A stretch of 64,000 nucleotides of DNA, from positions 1,178,001 to 1,242,000 of the forward strand of contig BPJS01000001.1 of the NCBI GenBank assembly GCA_026004735.1. Direction: 5' to 3'. The notes under the pieces were generated by a model. That model had not been told where the DNA came from. It saw only the letters and a program-made list of their open reading frames with translations, and did no database searches. The stretch is from Isosphaeraceae bacterium (GTDB lineage Bacteria > Planctomycetota > Planctomycetia > Isosphaerales > Isosphaeraceae). The position numbers and the translations under genes were made by a program. The stretch's first letter is position 1. The number at the start of each line of letters is the position of its first letter. Below, piece after piece: positions 16,131-25,267 of this stretch.

Positions 16131-17927
16131 GTGAAGAGGCTGGACCGACGCGGATGGATCATCGCGGCCGCCCTGGCGATCGTTGTGGCGGCGGGATGTG
16201 ACGAGGCGCGGAGATCGGATCGGTCCCCCGCGCGGCCCAACGTGGTGGTGATCGTCACCGACGATCAGGGATTTGGGGATCTTGGGTGGACGGGGAATCC
16301 GGTGTTGCGGACACCGAATCTGGATCGCTTGGCGCGTGAGGGAGTCGTTCTGGAACGGTTTTACGCGGAGCCGGTGTGCGCTCCGACGCGCGCTGGTTTG
16401 TTGACAGGTCGATATGCCTATCGAACGCGGGTGGTGGATACGTATCGGGGTCGGGCGATTCTTGATCCCCAGGAACGGACGCTGGCGGAATGGTTGGGTG
16501 AGGCCGGGTATCGTTGCGGGATCTTTGGGAAGTGGCATCTGGGGGATAACGCGCCTTCGAGGCCGATCGACCAGGGTTTTCAAGATGCGCTGGTTCATCG
16601 AGGAGGCGGAATCGGTCAGGACTCGGATCCTCCGGGCGGTTCGAGCTACTACGATCCGGTGCTGTTCCGCGACGGTCAGCCGGTGCAGACTCAGGGATAC
16701 TGCTCGGATGTGTTCACGGACGCAGCGCTGCGATTCATTGAAGCCAACGCGAGCCGGCCGTTTTATGTTCATCTGGCGTTCAATGTGCCGCACGTTCCGC
16801 TGGAGATCCGCGAGGGAGTGGAGCGCTGGAAGGCGGTTGTCAGTGCGGCGCGGGGGGAGCTGAACCTCGAGGATGATCCAGCGGCGATCGAGACCACCGC
16901 CCGCGTCTACGCGATGGTGGAGACGATTGATCGCAATGTGGGTCGGCTGCTGGGTCGGTTGCGGGATCTGGGGTTGGACGAATCGACGCTGATCCTGTTC
17001 CTGACCGACAACGGTCCGCAGCAACGGCGTTGGAACGCGGGCCTGAGGGGGTTGAAGGGGAGCGTCTACGAGGGGGGAATCCGAGTTCCGTTCGCGGCGC
17101 GGTGGCCGGGGCGGTTGCCGGCGGGTCGGCAAGTGGCGGTTCCCAGCCACGTGATCGATGTGGTCCCGACGGTTCTGGAAGCGTGCGGGATCGAGTTGAG
17201 CGAACCGGAATTGCGGCTGGATGGGCGGAGTCTGTGGAGTCTCTGGACGGGTCAGGCGGAGACGGTGCCGGAACGTTACTTGTTCGCCCAGTGGCACCGG
17301 GGGGATGTGCCGGTCGAGGGGAGGGGCTGCGCGGTGATTGGGTCGCGGTGGAAGCTGGTCCAAGCGGCCGGGACGGCTGAGAATCGCCCGTTTGAAGCCC
17401 GATGGCAGCTCTTTGACTTATCCGAAGACCCGGCCGAGACACAGGATCGTGCCGTGGAAAACCCGGAAGAGGTGGAGCGGATGCGGGAGGTGTATCGCCG
17501 TTGGTTCGCCGGGGTCACCAGCCGCGGCTTTGATCCGGTACGGATCTGGGTAGGGAGCGAGACCGAGTCGCCGGTGGTGCTCACGCGGCAGGACCGGCGA
17601 GGGGGTCGAGGGATCGACGGAGCCGAGGCAGGCGCGACGGAAACGGCAGCGGGAAGACTGAAGTCGGGCTGGTATCTCGACGTGGTCCGTAGGGGGCGGT
17701 ATCGGCTGGATGTCGTCTGGGATGACGGCTCAGGACGGGTGGAACTGGAAGCCGGCGGGGTGGTGCGTGAGGTCGAGATGACCGGGACACGAGACCGGGC
17801 GACAGGTGGGTTGGTCCTGCTTGAGGCTGGTCCAGCGCGACTGGATGCAGTGGCGAGGGGAGCCGGCGGGAACCAGACGGCCGCGCGGTATGTGCGCCTG
17901 GAGCGGCTTGAGGAGTCAGCGCCATGA
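16131..17927 (+). CDS. Sulfatase lipoprotein (arylsulfatase family)
   Basis: The 598-residue protein has a lipobox (VAAGC, Cys23) and then the sulfatase fold: VVVIVTDDQGFGD (metal ligands), CAPTRAGLLTGR with Cys83-Pro85-Arg87, the C-x-P-x-R signature for formylglycine formation, GKWHLGD, and FLTDNGP near residue 285. It hydrolyses sulfate esters, probably on sulfated polysaccharides, a typical planctomycete trait. The C-terminal 130 residues form an additional beta-rich domain (GWYLDVVRRGRYRLDV and following) that may bind carbohydrate. Start is GTG with GGAGG upstream. The stop overlaps the rarA start by ATGA. Confidence 0.9.
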   Translation: MKRLDRRGWIIAAALAIVVAAGCDEARRSDRSPARPNVVVIVTDDQGFGDLGWTGNPVLRTPNLDRLAREGVVLERFYAEPVCAPTRAGLLTGRYAYRTRVVDTYRGRAILDPQERTLAEWLGEAGYRCGIFGKWHLGDNAPSRPIDQGFQDALVHRGGGIGQDSDPPGGSSYYDPVLFRDGQPVQTQGYCSDVFTDAALRFIEANASRPFYVHLAFNVPHVPLEIREGVERWKAVVSAARGELNLEDDPAAIETTARVYAMVETIDRNVGRLLGRLRDLGLDESTLILFLTDNGPQQRRWNAGLRGLKGSVYEGGIRVPFAARWPGRLPAGRQVAVPSHVIDVVPTVLEACGIELSEPELRLDGRSLWSLWTGQAETVPERYLFAQWHRGDVPVEGRGCAVIGSRWKLVQAAGTAENRPFEARWQLFDLSEDPAETQDRAVENPEEVERMREVYRRWFAGVTSRGFDPVRIWVGSETESPVVLTRQDRRGGRGIDGAEAGATETAAGRLKSGWYLDVVRRGRYRLDVVWDDGSGRVELEAGGVVREVEMTGTRDRATGGLVLLEAGPARLDAVARGAGGNQTAARYVRLERLEESAP

Positions 17928-19336
17928 GGCGGCAGGGTGAGCAGGGGAGCTTGTTCGAGGATAGCCAGGAGGAGGATTCGGAGGAGCCTTTGATCGGCGT
18001 ACCGCTTGCGGAGCGGATGCGTCCGAAGTCGATCGAGGAGTTTGTTGGTCAGGAAGAGCTGATTGGGCCAGGGCGGTGGTTGCGGAGGGTGATCGACGAG
18101 GGCGGGCGGCTGCCGTCGCTCATCTTTTGGGGGCCGCCGGGGACCGGGAAGACAACGCTGGCGCGGCTGCTCGCGCGTCGAACACAGGCACGGTTTGTTG
18201 CGCTGTCGGCCGTATTGGCGGGTGTGAAGGAGGTGCGCGAGGCGATCGCCGAGGCGCGGGCGGCCCGCCGGCGTGGCTCATCGACGGTGTTGTTTATTGA
18301 CGAGATCCATCGATTCAACAAGGCGCAGCAGGACGCGCTTCTGCACGCGGTCGAGGACGGGACGCTGACGATGGTCGGCGCGACGACGGAGAATCCGTCC
18401 TTTGAGGTGATTGCGCCGTTGCTGTCGCGGAGTCGGGTGCTGGTGTTGCGGCCGTTGGGGATTGAGCCAATCGCGGATTTGATCCGGCGCGCACTGGCGG
18501 ATCCGGAGCGTGGGTTGGGCCGGTTGCGTCCCGAGCTCGATGAGGGCGTGCTGAGGATGCTGGCCGAGGCGGCCGGGGGAGATGCGCGGGCCGCATTAAC
18601 CGTTTTGGAGGATGCGGTCCTGGCGACGTCGCCCGGTGTGGATGGGGTGCGGCGGGTGGATGAGGCGACGGTGCGCGAGTCGCTAGGCCGAGCGCGGTAT
18701 GCCTACGACCGGCAAGGGGAGGAGCACTACAACCTGATTTCGGCGCTGATCAAGTCGGTGCGGAACTGCGATGCGGATGCGGCGGTGTACTGGCTGGCGC
18801 GGCTGATCGAGGGTGGGGCGGATCCGATGTTCGTCGCGCGGCGGTTGTGCATCCTGGCCTCGGAGGATGTGGGGTTAGCTGATCCGCGGGCGATGGAGCA
18901 AGCGGCCGCCGCGGCCCAGGTTACCCATCTGATCGGCTTACCGGAGGCGCTCTTTCCCTTGACGCAGGCCGTGATCTATTTGGCGCGCGCGCCGAAGTCG
19001 GACCTGGTGAAGCGGGCGTACCACGCAGCGGCCGCGGATGCGGCAGCGACGGCGCGTGAGCCGGTGCCTCTGCATCTGCGGAACGCGGTGACGGGGTTGA
19101 TGCAGGCGCAAGGTTATGGGCGGGGTTACCGATCGATCCACGATGACCCAGGCGCGGCGCGTGCGATGGAGTGTCTGCCCGAGAGTCTGCGTGGCCGGCG
19201 CTACGTTGACCGGATGGGGCGGCCGCAAGGCGGCGGGGCGGGCGTTCTGCCGGGGACCGATACGAGCGGCGATGGGCTAGGGACGCGGTCGGCGGATCAG
19301 GCCGAGGAGCCGCCGAACAGCGGAGTGATGGGCTGA
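17924..19336 (+). CDS. rarA: Replication-associated recombination protein A (RarA/MgsA)
   Basis: The 470-residue AAA+ ATPase has an N-terminal LAERMRPKSIEEFVGQE motif, Walker A GPPGTGKT, Walker B LFIDEIHRFNKAQQD, sensor GATTENPSFEV and the C-terminal tetramerisation part with YWLARLIEGGADP, RRLCILASEDVGLADP and LPEALFPLTQAV. RarA acts at stalled replication forks with SSB and RecA. Upstream of the AAA+ domain is a short acidic leader with LFED, which may contact partner proteins. Its start overlaps the sulfatase stop by ATGA, and its 3' end overlaps the convergent DUF1501 gene by 40 bases. Confidence 0.93.
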   Translation: MRRQGEQGSLFEDSQEEDSEEPLIGVPLAERMRPKSIEEFVGQEELIGPGRWLRRVIDEGGRLPSLIFWGPPGTGKTTLARLLARRTQARFVALSAVLAGVKEVREAIAEARAARRRGSSTVLFIDEIHRFNKAQQDALLHAVEDGTLTMVGATTENPSFEVIAPLLSRSRVLVLRPLGIEPIADLIRRALADPERGLGRLRPELDEGVLRMLAEAAGGDARAALTVLEDAVLATSPGVDGVRRVDEATVRESLGRARYAYDRQGEEHYNLISALIKSVRNCDADAAVYWLARLIEGGADPMFVARRLCILASEDVGLADPRAMEQAAAAAQVTHLIGLPEALFPLTQAVIYLARAPKSDLVKRAYHAAAADAAATAREPVPLHLRNAVTGLMQAQGYGRGYRSIHDDPGAARAMECLPESLRGRRYVDRMGRPQGGGAGVLPGTDTSGDGLGTRSADQAEEPPNSGVMG

Positions 19337-20694
19337 CCGGTGCACAGCGGCAGCGGGCGATTGAGGCGGTCTCGGAGTTCGGTATTGAGCTGGATGCCGA
19401 GGGCCTGGTAGATGGTGGCGGCGAGGTCGGCGGGTGAGTAGGGGCGGGTGGCGGGGTAGGCGCCGTGGCGGTCTGAAGCGCCGACGACCTGTCCGCCGCG
19501 GACTCCGCCTCCGGCGAAGACGGCGGAGAAGCAGGCGGACCAGTGATCGCGGCCGTCGGGGCTGTTGTTGTTGCCGGTGCTGGCGCCGATGCGTGGGGTG
19601 CGGCCGAATTCGCCGGCGACGACCACGAGCGTCCGTTCGAGACGTCCGCGGGCGGCCAGATCGTCCAAGAGGGCGGCCAGGCTCTGGTCGAGGGGTGGCA
19701 GGAGCCGGTCGCGGAGGGTCGCGAAGTTGGCGGTGTGGGTGTCCCAGGTTTGGACGCGGCCCATGTTGACCTGGACGATCGGGACGCGGGCCTCGACGAG
19801 GCGGCGCGCCAGCAGGAGCGACTGGCCGAACATGTGGCGGCCGTAGCGGTCGCGGGTGCGCGGATCCTCCTGATCGAGGCGAAAGGCGCGGCCGACGCGG
19901 CCGGAGAGGAGCAGGTCGTAGGCCTGCTGGCGGCGGGCAGCGAGGGGGTCGGCGGTCGACTCGGCGCGGGCGGTCAGATGGTCGCGTTGGGCGGCGAGGA
20001 CCGATAGCAGGTCGTGCCTGCGTTGGAGCCGTTCGACGGCGAAGCCGTCGGGAAGCCGCAAGGTGTCTTCGCGGAAGTCGGGCTGGGAGGGATCTTTGCG
20101 AATCTGCCAGGGATCATGGCGGGGGCCGAGGAAGCCGGCGTGCTGGCCAGGCCAGACCAGCGGTCCCTCCATCAGGAAGGTCGGAAGCATCACGCCGGAG
20201 GGGGTGCCGTCGCGGTGGGGGCGGAGGGCGTCGTAGGCGGCGGCGTAGCAGGGGAAGTCGTCGCGGGACGCAATCTTGTCGAAGAACGCGCCGGGTTGGG
20301 GATGGCCAGTCAGGATCTGGTGGGTGGCGTTGAGGTGATTGGTGTGGATATGCGAAAGTGAGCGAACGATGGCGAACGTGTGGGCATGCTGGGCCAAACG
20401 GGGCAGGTGTTCGCAGATTTGGATGCCCGGGGCGGAGGTTTGGATCGGGTGAAACTCGCCGCGGATGCCCTCTGGGGCGTCGGGCTTGAGGTCCCAGGAG
20501 TCGAGGTGGCCGAGGCCGCCGGTGAGGAAGACCAGGATCAGGGCGTCGGCCGAAGCGGAGCCGGGTGTAGCGGCCCGGGCCTCGATCGCGCCGAGCCAGT
20601 CGAGGACGGTCAGGCCCAGAAAGCCCGAGACGCCGACCTGGAGGAACTCGCGGCGAGCGATGCCGACTGCGTGGCGGTGGTTGAGTGGCGCCAT
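19297..20694 (-). CDS. DUF1501 family protein, Tat-exported
   Basis: The 465-residue protein belongs to the DUF1501 family of alkaline-phosphatase-like proteins that is expanded in planctomycetes. It opens with a Tat-type signal (ARREFLQVGVSGFLGLTVLDW), then DALILVFLTGGLGHLDSWD, HTFAIVRSLSH and LVVVAGEFGRTP, and ends with YQALGIQLNTELRD. Function is unknown; such proteins usually occur with DUF1553 haem proteins, but here the gene is alone. Its last 40 bases overlap the end of rarA on the other strand, so the two transcripts are mutually antisense. Confidence 0.9.
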   Translation of the reverse strand: MAPLNHRHAVGIARREFLQVGVSGFLGLTVLDWLGAIEARAATPGSASADALILVFLTGGLGHLDSWDLKPDAPEGIRGEFHPIQTSAPGIQICEHLPRLAQHAHTFAIVRSLSHIHTNHLNATHQILTGHPQPGAFFDKIASRDDFPCYAAAYDALRPHRDGTPSGVMLPTFLMEGPLVWPGQHAGFLGPRHDPWQIRKDPSQPDFREDTLRLPDGFAVERLQRRHDLLSVLAAQRDHLTARAESTADPLAARRQQAYDLLLSGRVGRAFRLDQEDPRTRDRYGRHMFGQSLLLARRLVEARVPIVQVNMGRVQTWDTHTANFATLRDRLLPPLDQSLAALLDDLAARGRLERTLVVVAGEFGRTPRIGASTGNNNSPDGRDHWSACFSAVFAGGGVRGGQVVGASDRHGAYPATRPYSPADLAATIYQALGIQLNTELRDRLNRPLPLCTGQPITPLFGGSSA

Positions 20695-20896
20695 GACCGA
20701 TCGGTTGGTCGGAGAGGTGAGTTGTTTAACAGATATTGGATGGTAGCCCCTGGAGCTGTAGGTGGCAAGGCACGGGGGAGTGGTGGGCGGTTGGCAAAGG
20801 CGGTGTGGCTTGCCTAGATTGCTTCTTCCGCACGGATGGAACGGGCGAGGGTAGGGACGGCCCGAAAGGAAGGGTTCCCGACGAGAGGGGATCGAG

Positions 20897-21265
20897 ATGC
20901 GGATCGTGTGTGGACTGGGATGGGCGGTGGTGGTCAGCTTGCTGGGGACCGCCGCGGTATCAGCGCAGAGCGTGAGGGGGCCGGCCCCGGCGGTGCTCGG
21001 CTCGGGGCCAGCGGTCCACGGAGAGCCGGTCAGCTCCGGGGGAGTTGTCTATGGGACCTCGTGGGTACCGGGCGGGGGCGTGATTTATCCCTACAGCTAT
21101 GCGGTGACGGCTCCGCTGCCGGCCCGCGGCTACGTGGGATATGGGGCGAACGACATCTTCCCATACTACGGGAGGCCCTACGGGCATGCCTACGACAAGT
21201 ATTCGTGGAGCACGCTGAGCGGTTCGGGGTCGTTGGCCCGGTATTACTATCCGCCGGTCCGGTAG
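20897..21265 (+). CDS. Small exported Gly/Tyr-rich protein
   Basis: A 122-residue protein with a good Sec signal (GLGWAVVVSLLGTAAVSAQ, cleavage after Ala-Gln) and a mature part rich in Gly, Tyr, Ser and Pro, with YPYSYAV, GYVGYGANDIFPYYG and a final ARYYYPPVR. No family is recognised; similar small Tyr-rich exported proteins are frequent in planctomycetes and may be surface or matrix components. GAGAGGGG precedes the ATG. A terminator-like hairpin follows at 21273-21301. Confidence 0.65.
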   Translation: MRIVCGLGWAVVVSLLGTAAVSAQSVRGPAPAVLGSGPAVHGEPVSSGGVVYGTSWVPGGGVIYPYSYAVTAPLPARGYVGYGANDIFPYYGRPYGHAYDKYSWSTLSGSGSLARYYYPPVR

Positions 21266-21272
21266 GCAGGGA

Positions 21273-21301
21273 GGGCAGGTCGGCTTGTGTCCGGCCTGCC
21301 C
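21273..21301. terminator. Bidirectional terminator-like hairpin
   Basis: GGGCAGG-T-CGG pairs with CCG-G-CCTGCCC (one G-U pair, 7-base loop) 8 bases after the stop of the small exported protein. It lies between two convergent genes, so it can serve both. No T tract is present. Confidence 0.5.
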
Positions 21302-21317
21302 GCGGGGCCTGGACGAC

Positions 21318-22352
21318 TCAGAAACCCTTGCCCTTGGTGGTGAGCTTGACTCTGCCCAGGTACATGTCGGCGGTGATAAAGAGGGTGGCGCCATCCTCGC
21401 CCCAGCCGCAGTTGGCGGTGGCCTGGCCGGTGGCGAAGGTCCCGAGGTGGGTGCCGTCGGGGGCGAAGACGAGGACGCCACCGGGGCCAGTCGCGAAGAG
21501 GTTGCCGTGAATGTCGACCTTCAGGCCGTCGGGGAGTCCGGGTTTGTCAGCTTTGCCGACGAGGTGGGTGACGTCGGCGAAGACGCGGCCGGGGCCGAGC
21601 GTTCCGTCCGGGTTCAGAGGGAAGGCCATCCAGATGGCTCGTTCGGGGTCGGAGTTGGCGACGTAGAGGGTCTTTTCGTCGGGTGAGAGGGCGATGCCGT
21701 TGGGGCGAGACATTTCCTTCGTCAGGAGGGAGAGATTGCCGTCGGGCGTGAGACGGTAGACGCCTTGGAAGTCGAGCTCGCGGGCGGGGTCGTCGACGCC
21801 CTGTTCGAGGCCGTAAGGCGGGTCGGTGAAGTAGAGGTTTCCGGAGGAGTCGAAGACGCCGTCGTTGGGGCTGTTGAAGCGTTTGCCTTGATACCGGTCG
21901 GCCAGGGTGACGAAGGTGCCGTCGTCGGCGAGCCGGGCGACGCGTCGGTCGCCGTGCTGCATGAGGATGAGACGGCCGCTGGGGTCGCGGAGCAGGCCGT
22001 TGGAGCCGGGTTCGCCGCCACGGCGGCGTCGGCCGGTGTAGCCGCTCGGGCGGAGGTGGGCGGCGGCGCCGTAGGTGCCGGGTTTCCAGAGGTAGACGGT
22101 ATTGGCGGGGACGTCGGAGAAGAGGAGGACGCCGCCGTCGAGGTCGGGCATCCAGACGGGGCCCTCGGCCCACTCGAAGCCCTCGGCCAGACGTTCAACC
22201 TGGGCGTCGCGGGGGACGAGCGTGTCGAATCGGGGGTCGAGTCGCTCGATTGTCCCGAGGGGCGGGTAGGTGTTCTGGGGTCGGGGCGGGACGACCGGGT
22301 CTTGGGTCTGAGCGGCGACGAGGGCGGCAAACCACGCTAGACTGGCGAGCAT
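21318..22352 (-). CDS. SMP-30/gluconolactonase/LRE family protein, exported
   Basis: The 344-residue protein has a signal peptide (SLAWFAALVAAQ) and a six-bladed propeller of the SMP-30/gluconolactonase type. Visible marks are AEGFEWAEGPVW, the metal-site stretch GSNGLLRDPSGR, FNSPNDGVFDSSGNLYFTDPPYG and MSRPNGIALSPDEKTLYVANSD, and later GLPDGLKVDIHGNLF. It would hydrolyse a sugar lactone outside the cytoplasm; the substrate is unknown. The ATG at 22352 has GGAG upstream. The SDR gene at 22493 is transcribed away from it, so a shared promoter region lies at 22353-22492. Confidence 0.87.
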   Translation of the reverse strand: MLASLAWFAALVAAQTQDPVVPPRPQNTYPPLGTIERLDPRFDTLVPRDAQVERLAEGFEWAEGPVWMPDLDGGVLLFSDVPANTVYLWKPGTYGAAAHLRPSGYTGRRRRGGEPGSNGLLRDPSGRLILMQHGDRRVARLADDGTFVTLADRYQGKRFNSPNDGVFDSSGNLYFTDPPYGLEQGVDDPARELDFQGVYRLTPDGNLSLLTKEMSRPNGIALSPDEKTLYVANSDPERAIWMAFPLNPDGTLGPGRVFADVTHLVGKADKPGLPDGLKVDIHGNLFATGPGGVLVFAPDGTHLGTFATGQATANCGWGEDGATLFITADMYLGRVKLTTKGKGF

Positions 22353-22492
22353 CGTCGTGAGGCTCCGGAGAGGGAGTTGAGGGAGTCGACCGTGGCGGGG
22401 CTGCGGATCCCGCTGCGGCCGGACGTGCTGGCGACCAGGGTACGCAGCCAGTCCAGGCTGGGCAATCGACCGAGGAGGTCGGGAGGGCAGAG

Positions 22493-23179
22493 GTGAGCAG
22501 GCGATTGATCGTGGTCACGGGGGCGACCCGGGGGTTGGGGCGGGCGTTGGTGGATCGGTTTGTCGAGGGCGGGCATGTGGTGCTCGGGTGTGGGCGGTCG
22601 GTCGGCGCGATTCAGGATTTGAGGCAGCGGTACGGGCCGCCGCATGGGTTCATGGTGGTGGATGTGGCCGATGACCATGCGGTGTCGGTGTGGGCCGGTG
22701 GGGTGTTGTCGGAGTATGGGGTTCCGGACCTAGTGGTCAACAACGCTGCGCTGATTAATCGTAATGCGCCGTTGTGGCAGATCTCGGCCGAGGAGATGCG
22801 ATCGATTGTTGCTGTGAACATTGAGGGGGTGGTGAACGTGATCCGGCGATTTGTGCCGGCGATGGTGGCGCGGCGGTCGGGGGTGATCGTCAACCTGAGC
22901 AGTGGTTGGGGGCGGTCGACCGCTCCCGAAGTGGCCCCTTATTGTGCGACCAAGTGGGCGATCGAGGGGCTGACCAAGGCACTTGCCCAGGAATTGCCTA
23001 AGGGAATGGCGGCTGTCGCGTTGAACCCTGGGATCATTGATACGGCGATGCTCCGAAGCGCATTTGGGGATGGGGCCGCAAATTACCCGGACCCGGACGC
23101 GTGGAGCCGACAGGCTGCGCCCTACATCCTGGGGCTGGGTCCTCGGGAGAACGGCAAGTCGGCCACGGTTCCGGGTTGA
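22493..23179 (+). CDS. Short-chain dehydrogenase/reductase (SDR)
   Basis: The 228-residue protein is a classical SDR: TGATRGLG for NAD(P) binding (residues 9-16), VNNAAL, VNLSSGWG with the catalytic Ser, then YCATKWA with the Tyr and Lys of the active site, and LNPGIIDTAM. It would oxidise or reduce an alcohol/keto group on an unknown substrate. Start is GTG with a purine-rich stretch upstream. It is followed after 23 bases by the large anchored protein, so the two may form an operon. Confidence 0.88.
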   Translation: MSRRLIVVTGATRGLGRALVDRFVEGGHVVLGCGRSVGAIQDLRQRYGPPHGFMVVDVADDHAVSVWAGGVLSEYGVPDLVVNNAALINRNAPLWQISAEEMRSIVAVNIEGVVNVIRRFVPAMVARRSGVIVNLSSGWGRSTAPEVAPYCATKWAIEGLTKALAQELPKGMAAVALNPGIIDTAMLRSAFGDGAANYPDPDAWSRQAAPYILGLGPRENGKSATVPG

Positions 23180-23202
23180 GCGTCGCGGGGGGAGGGTCAA
23201 CG

Positions 23203-25131
23203 ATGGGAATGCGGGGCCGACTGTTGCTGATCATCGGAGTGCTGGCCGCGGCGGTTGGGCTGACGTACCGGATCGGGATACCTCCGATCGGTAAAGAACA
23301 GGGGCTGGAGGGTGGGGGGCGACAGGGAGGGCGGCAGGAGACAGTTACAGTCGAGCGTACGGAGTACACTGCCCCCCGAAGCCCCTGGGACGATCTGCTG
23401 GCCGATGACTGGCTTGAAGATAAGCAGCCGGCGTTCGATCCGCTGCGGGTCCATCCCCGCAAGGTTGAAGGATGGACGCTCAACCTGAGCGACGCGGTTG
23501 TGCGGCTCGATGTGCCCGTGCTCAAGCCGGACCAGGACGCGAAATTGCTCGTGCTCCATCCCTCGTATGCGGAGGCGTTGAAGGCGGCGAAGGCGGCCGG
23601 CGGATACGGCGTCACGGTGCTGCCCTCGGCGAACCTGCTCGACGGGCTGGCCAAGCAGTTCGACGATGGGTTGTACGCCGCGCTTGATCGAGCGTATTAC
23701 TCAGGCCGGCTGGCGGAGCATCGGGGCCAGGTCGAGCTGGTGAAGCGGATTGAAGAGGCGTTGCCGAGGGAGAGTCCGGCGCGGCCGTTCGTTGTGGCGG
23801 GATTGTCCTTGGCGGGCGTCGAGGTTGAGGGAGTCAACCGTGAGCGGCTGGACGCGTGGTTGCGTCCGTTCGAGGCCGCCGCCTTTCGCTCCAAACCGAT
23901 CGGCTTCTACACGTGGGATGAGGAACTGCGGCAGTGCTTCCGGTTTCTGCGATTTTTCCAGCACGTCCTAGCGCGGGATGATCGGCTGGCGGTGGATCTT
24001 GGGGAGGCAGTGCGGAGTGATCCCCGGCTGGCAGCCGACTACGCCGAGCTGAACGCGTTTTACGCCAGGCTCACCAATCCGCTGAAACACGGGACCGTAA
24101 TGGTGGCCGGGACCGATCAGCCGGGACCGCGGACGGTGGCGTTGTTCCCCGCGTCGACGTCGCGGGAGGGCGAGCTCTTTGAGGCGTTGTTTGGCGATGG
24201 TCTGCCGCCGGATGCGGACCTGATGCGGGAGTTGATCACGCGGATCCGCTCCGGGGCCGTGGATCTGAGGCCGGGGCCGGAGAGCGGCTGGTACGCGCAC
24301 CAGGTCTACGCGTTGGAAACGCTGCTTTTGCCCGAGAAGGGTCAGGAGAACCAGAAGCTCTTGCTGACTAAGGGGTATAAGCGGCGGATGCTCGAAGCCT
24401 TTCAGGCATTGATGACCAAACGGCGCGAGACCCATGTACGGCAGTTGGATATCCCGCTGGCCGCGGCGGCGCCGCTGCGCGAGCTGAAGGTGAGGCCGGA
24501 GCTGCGGGTTGAGCCGGCGTTGACGTTTTATCTGCGAACAGCGCGTGCGTATGCGTTCCTTGAGGCGTTTCTCGATAGCGCGATTGGGAGCGAGGGGTTG
24601 CGATCTCTTCGTGGGCTTCGCGAGGGAGGGGAACGGCCGGTGGATCTGGGAACCGAACTGCGCACGCTGCGCGATCGGTTCTACGGGTTTTACCTGGTCG
24701 GCTGCGAGGATATCGGGATGGCGCCCGAGCTCGCGTCAGATGAGCCGGTGGACCAGGCGGCCTGTGTCGCGGCGGCGCTCGAGTGGTTGAAAGACTGGGA
24801 GAACGACCCGGACCTGGCCGTCGACACACGGGTGAGCGTGCCGATCATGGTGGACGTCGCGCGCGGAGTGACGCGGTTGTGGGCGACGCTGGGGGTCAGG
24901 CTCTCACGCCTGGAGGTGGATTACGCGCGCGGGCCGATGGCGCGGGTTGCCGACGATGCGGAGTGGGAGCGGCTGCACGGCGATCAACTCGAAGGACGTC
25001 GGTTTCTGATCGCCGTTGATGATTTCGCTGAATTCGAATTGAGCGGCGGCCGTGTCCTGACGCGGGACGAGCTGCGCGCGATTTGCGACCGCGAGAAGAC
25101 GCGGGAGCGCATCCTCAAAGCCCTGCGTTGA
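23203..25131 (+). CDS. Large membrane-anchored protein of unknown function
   Basis: A 642-residue protein I do not recognise. It begins with a single N-terminal membrane segment (RLLLIIGVLAAAVGLTYRIG) that is a signal anchor or uncleaved signal, then a Gly/Gln-rich linker and a long mainly helical, charged body. Recognisable tracts are LEDKQPAFDPL, NAFYARLTNPLKHGTVM, SGWYAHQVYALETLLLPE, FYLVGCEDIGMAPE and DDFAEFELSGGRVLTRDE. The ATG at 23203 has GGGGGGAGGG upstream; the frame extends back into the SDR gene only as a shadow. Likely extracytoplasmic. Probably co-transcribed with the SDR gene. Confidence 0.65.
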   Translation: MGMRGRLLLIIGVLAAAVGLTYRIGIPPIGKEQGLEGGGRQGGRQETVTVERTEYTAPRSPWDDLLADDWLEDKQPAFDPLRVHPRKVEGWTLNLSDAVVRLDVPVLKPDQDAKLLVLHPSYAEALKAAKAAGGYGVTVLPSANLLDGLAKQFDDGLYAALDRAYYSGRLAEHRGQVELVKRIEEALPRESPARPFVVAGLSLAGVEVEGVNRERLDAWLRPFEAAAFRSKPIGFYTWDEELRQCFRFLRFFQHVLARDDRLAVDLGEAVRSDPRLAADYAELNAFYARLTNPLKHGTVMVAGTDQPGPRTVALFPASTSREGELFEALFGDGLPPDADLMRELITRIRSGAVDLRPGPESGWYAHQVYALETLLLPEKGQENQKLLLTKGYKRRMLEAFQALMTKRRETHVRQLDIPLAAAAPLRELKVRPELRVEPALTFYLRTARAYAFLEAFLDSAIGSEGLRSLRGLREGGERPVDLGTELRTLRDRFYGFYLVGCEDIGMAPELASDEPVDQAACVAAALEWLKDWENDPDLAVDTRVSVPIMVDVARGVTRLWATLGVRLSRLEVDYARGPMARVADDAEWERLHGDQLEGRRFLIAVDDFAEFELSGGRVLTRDELRAICDREKTRERILKALR

Positions 25132-25267
25132 GTGGAATCGCGGGATTGAGCGGATCGGGCCAACGTGGGCCAAGAGTCAGGCCCGGCGGGGGATGATCCG
25201 AGGTCTCGGGATCGGAACGAGTCACTGGATCTGGACGGGGGGAGGATCGATACCGGGGAGGTTGGCG

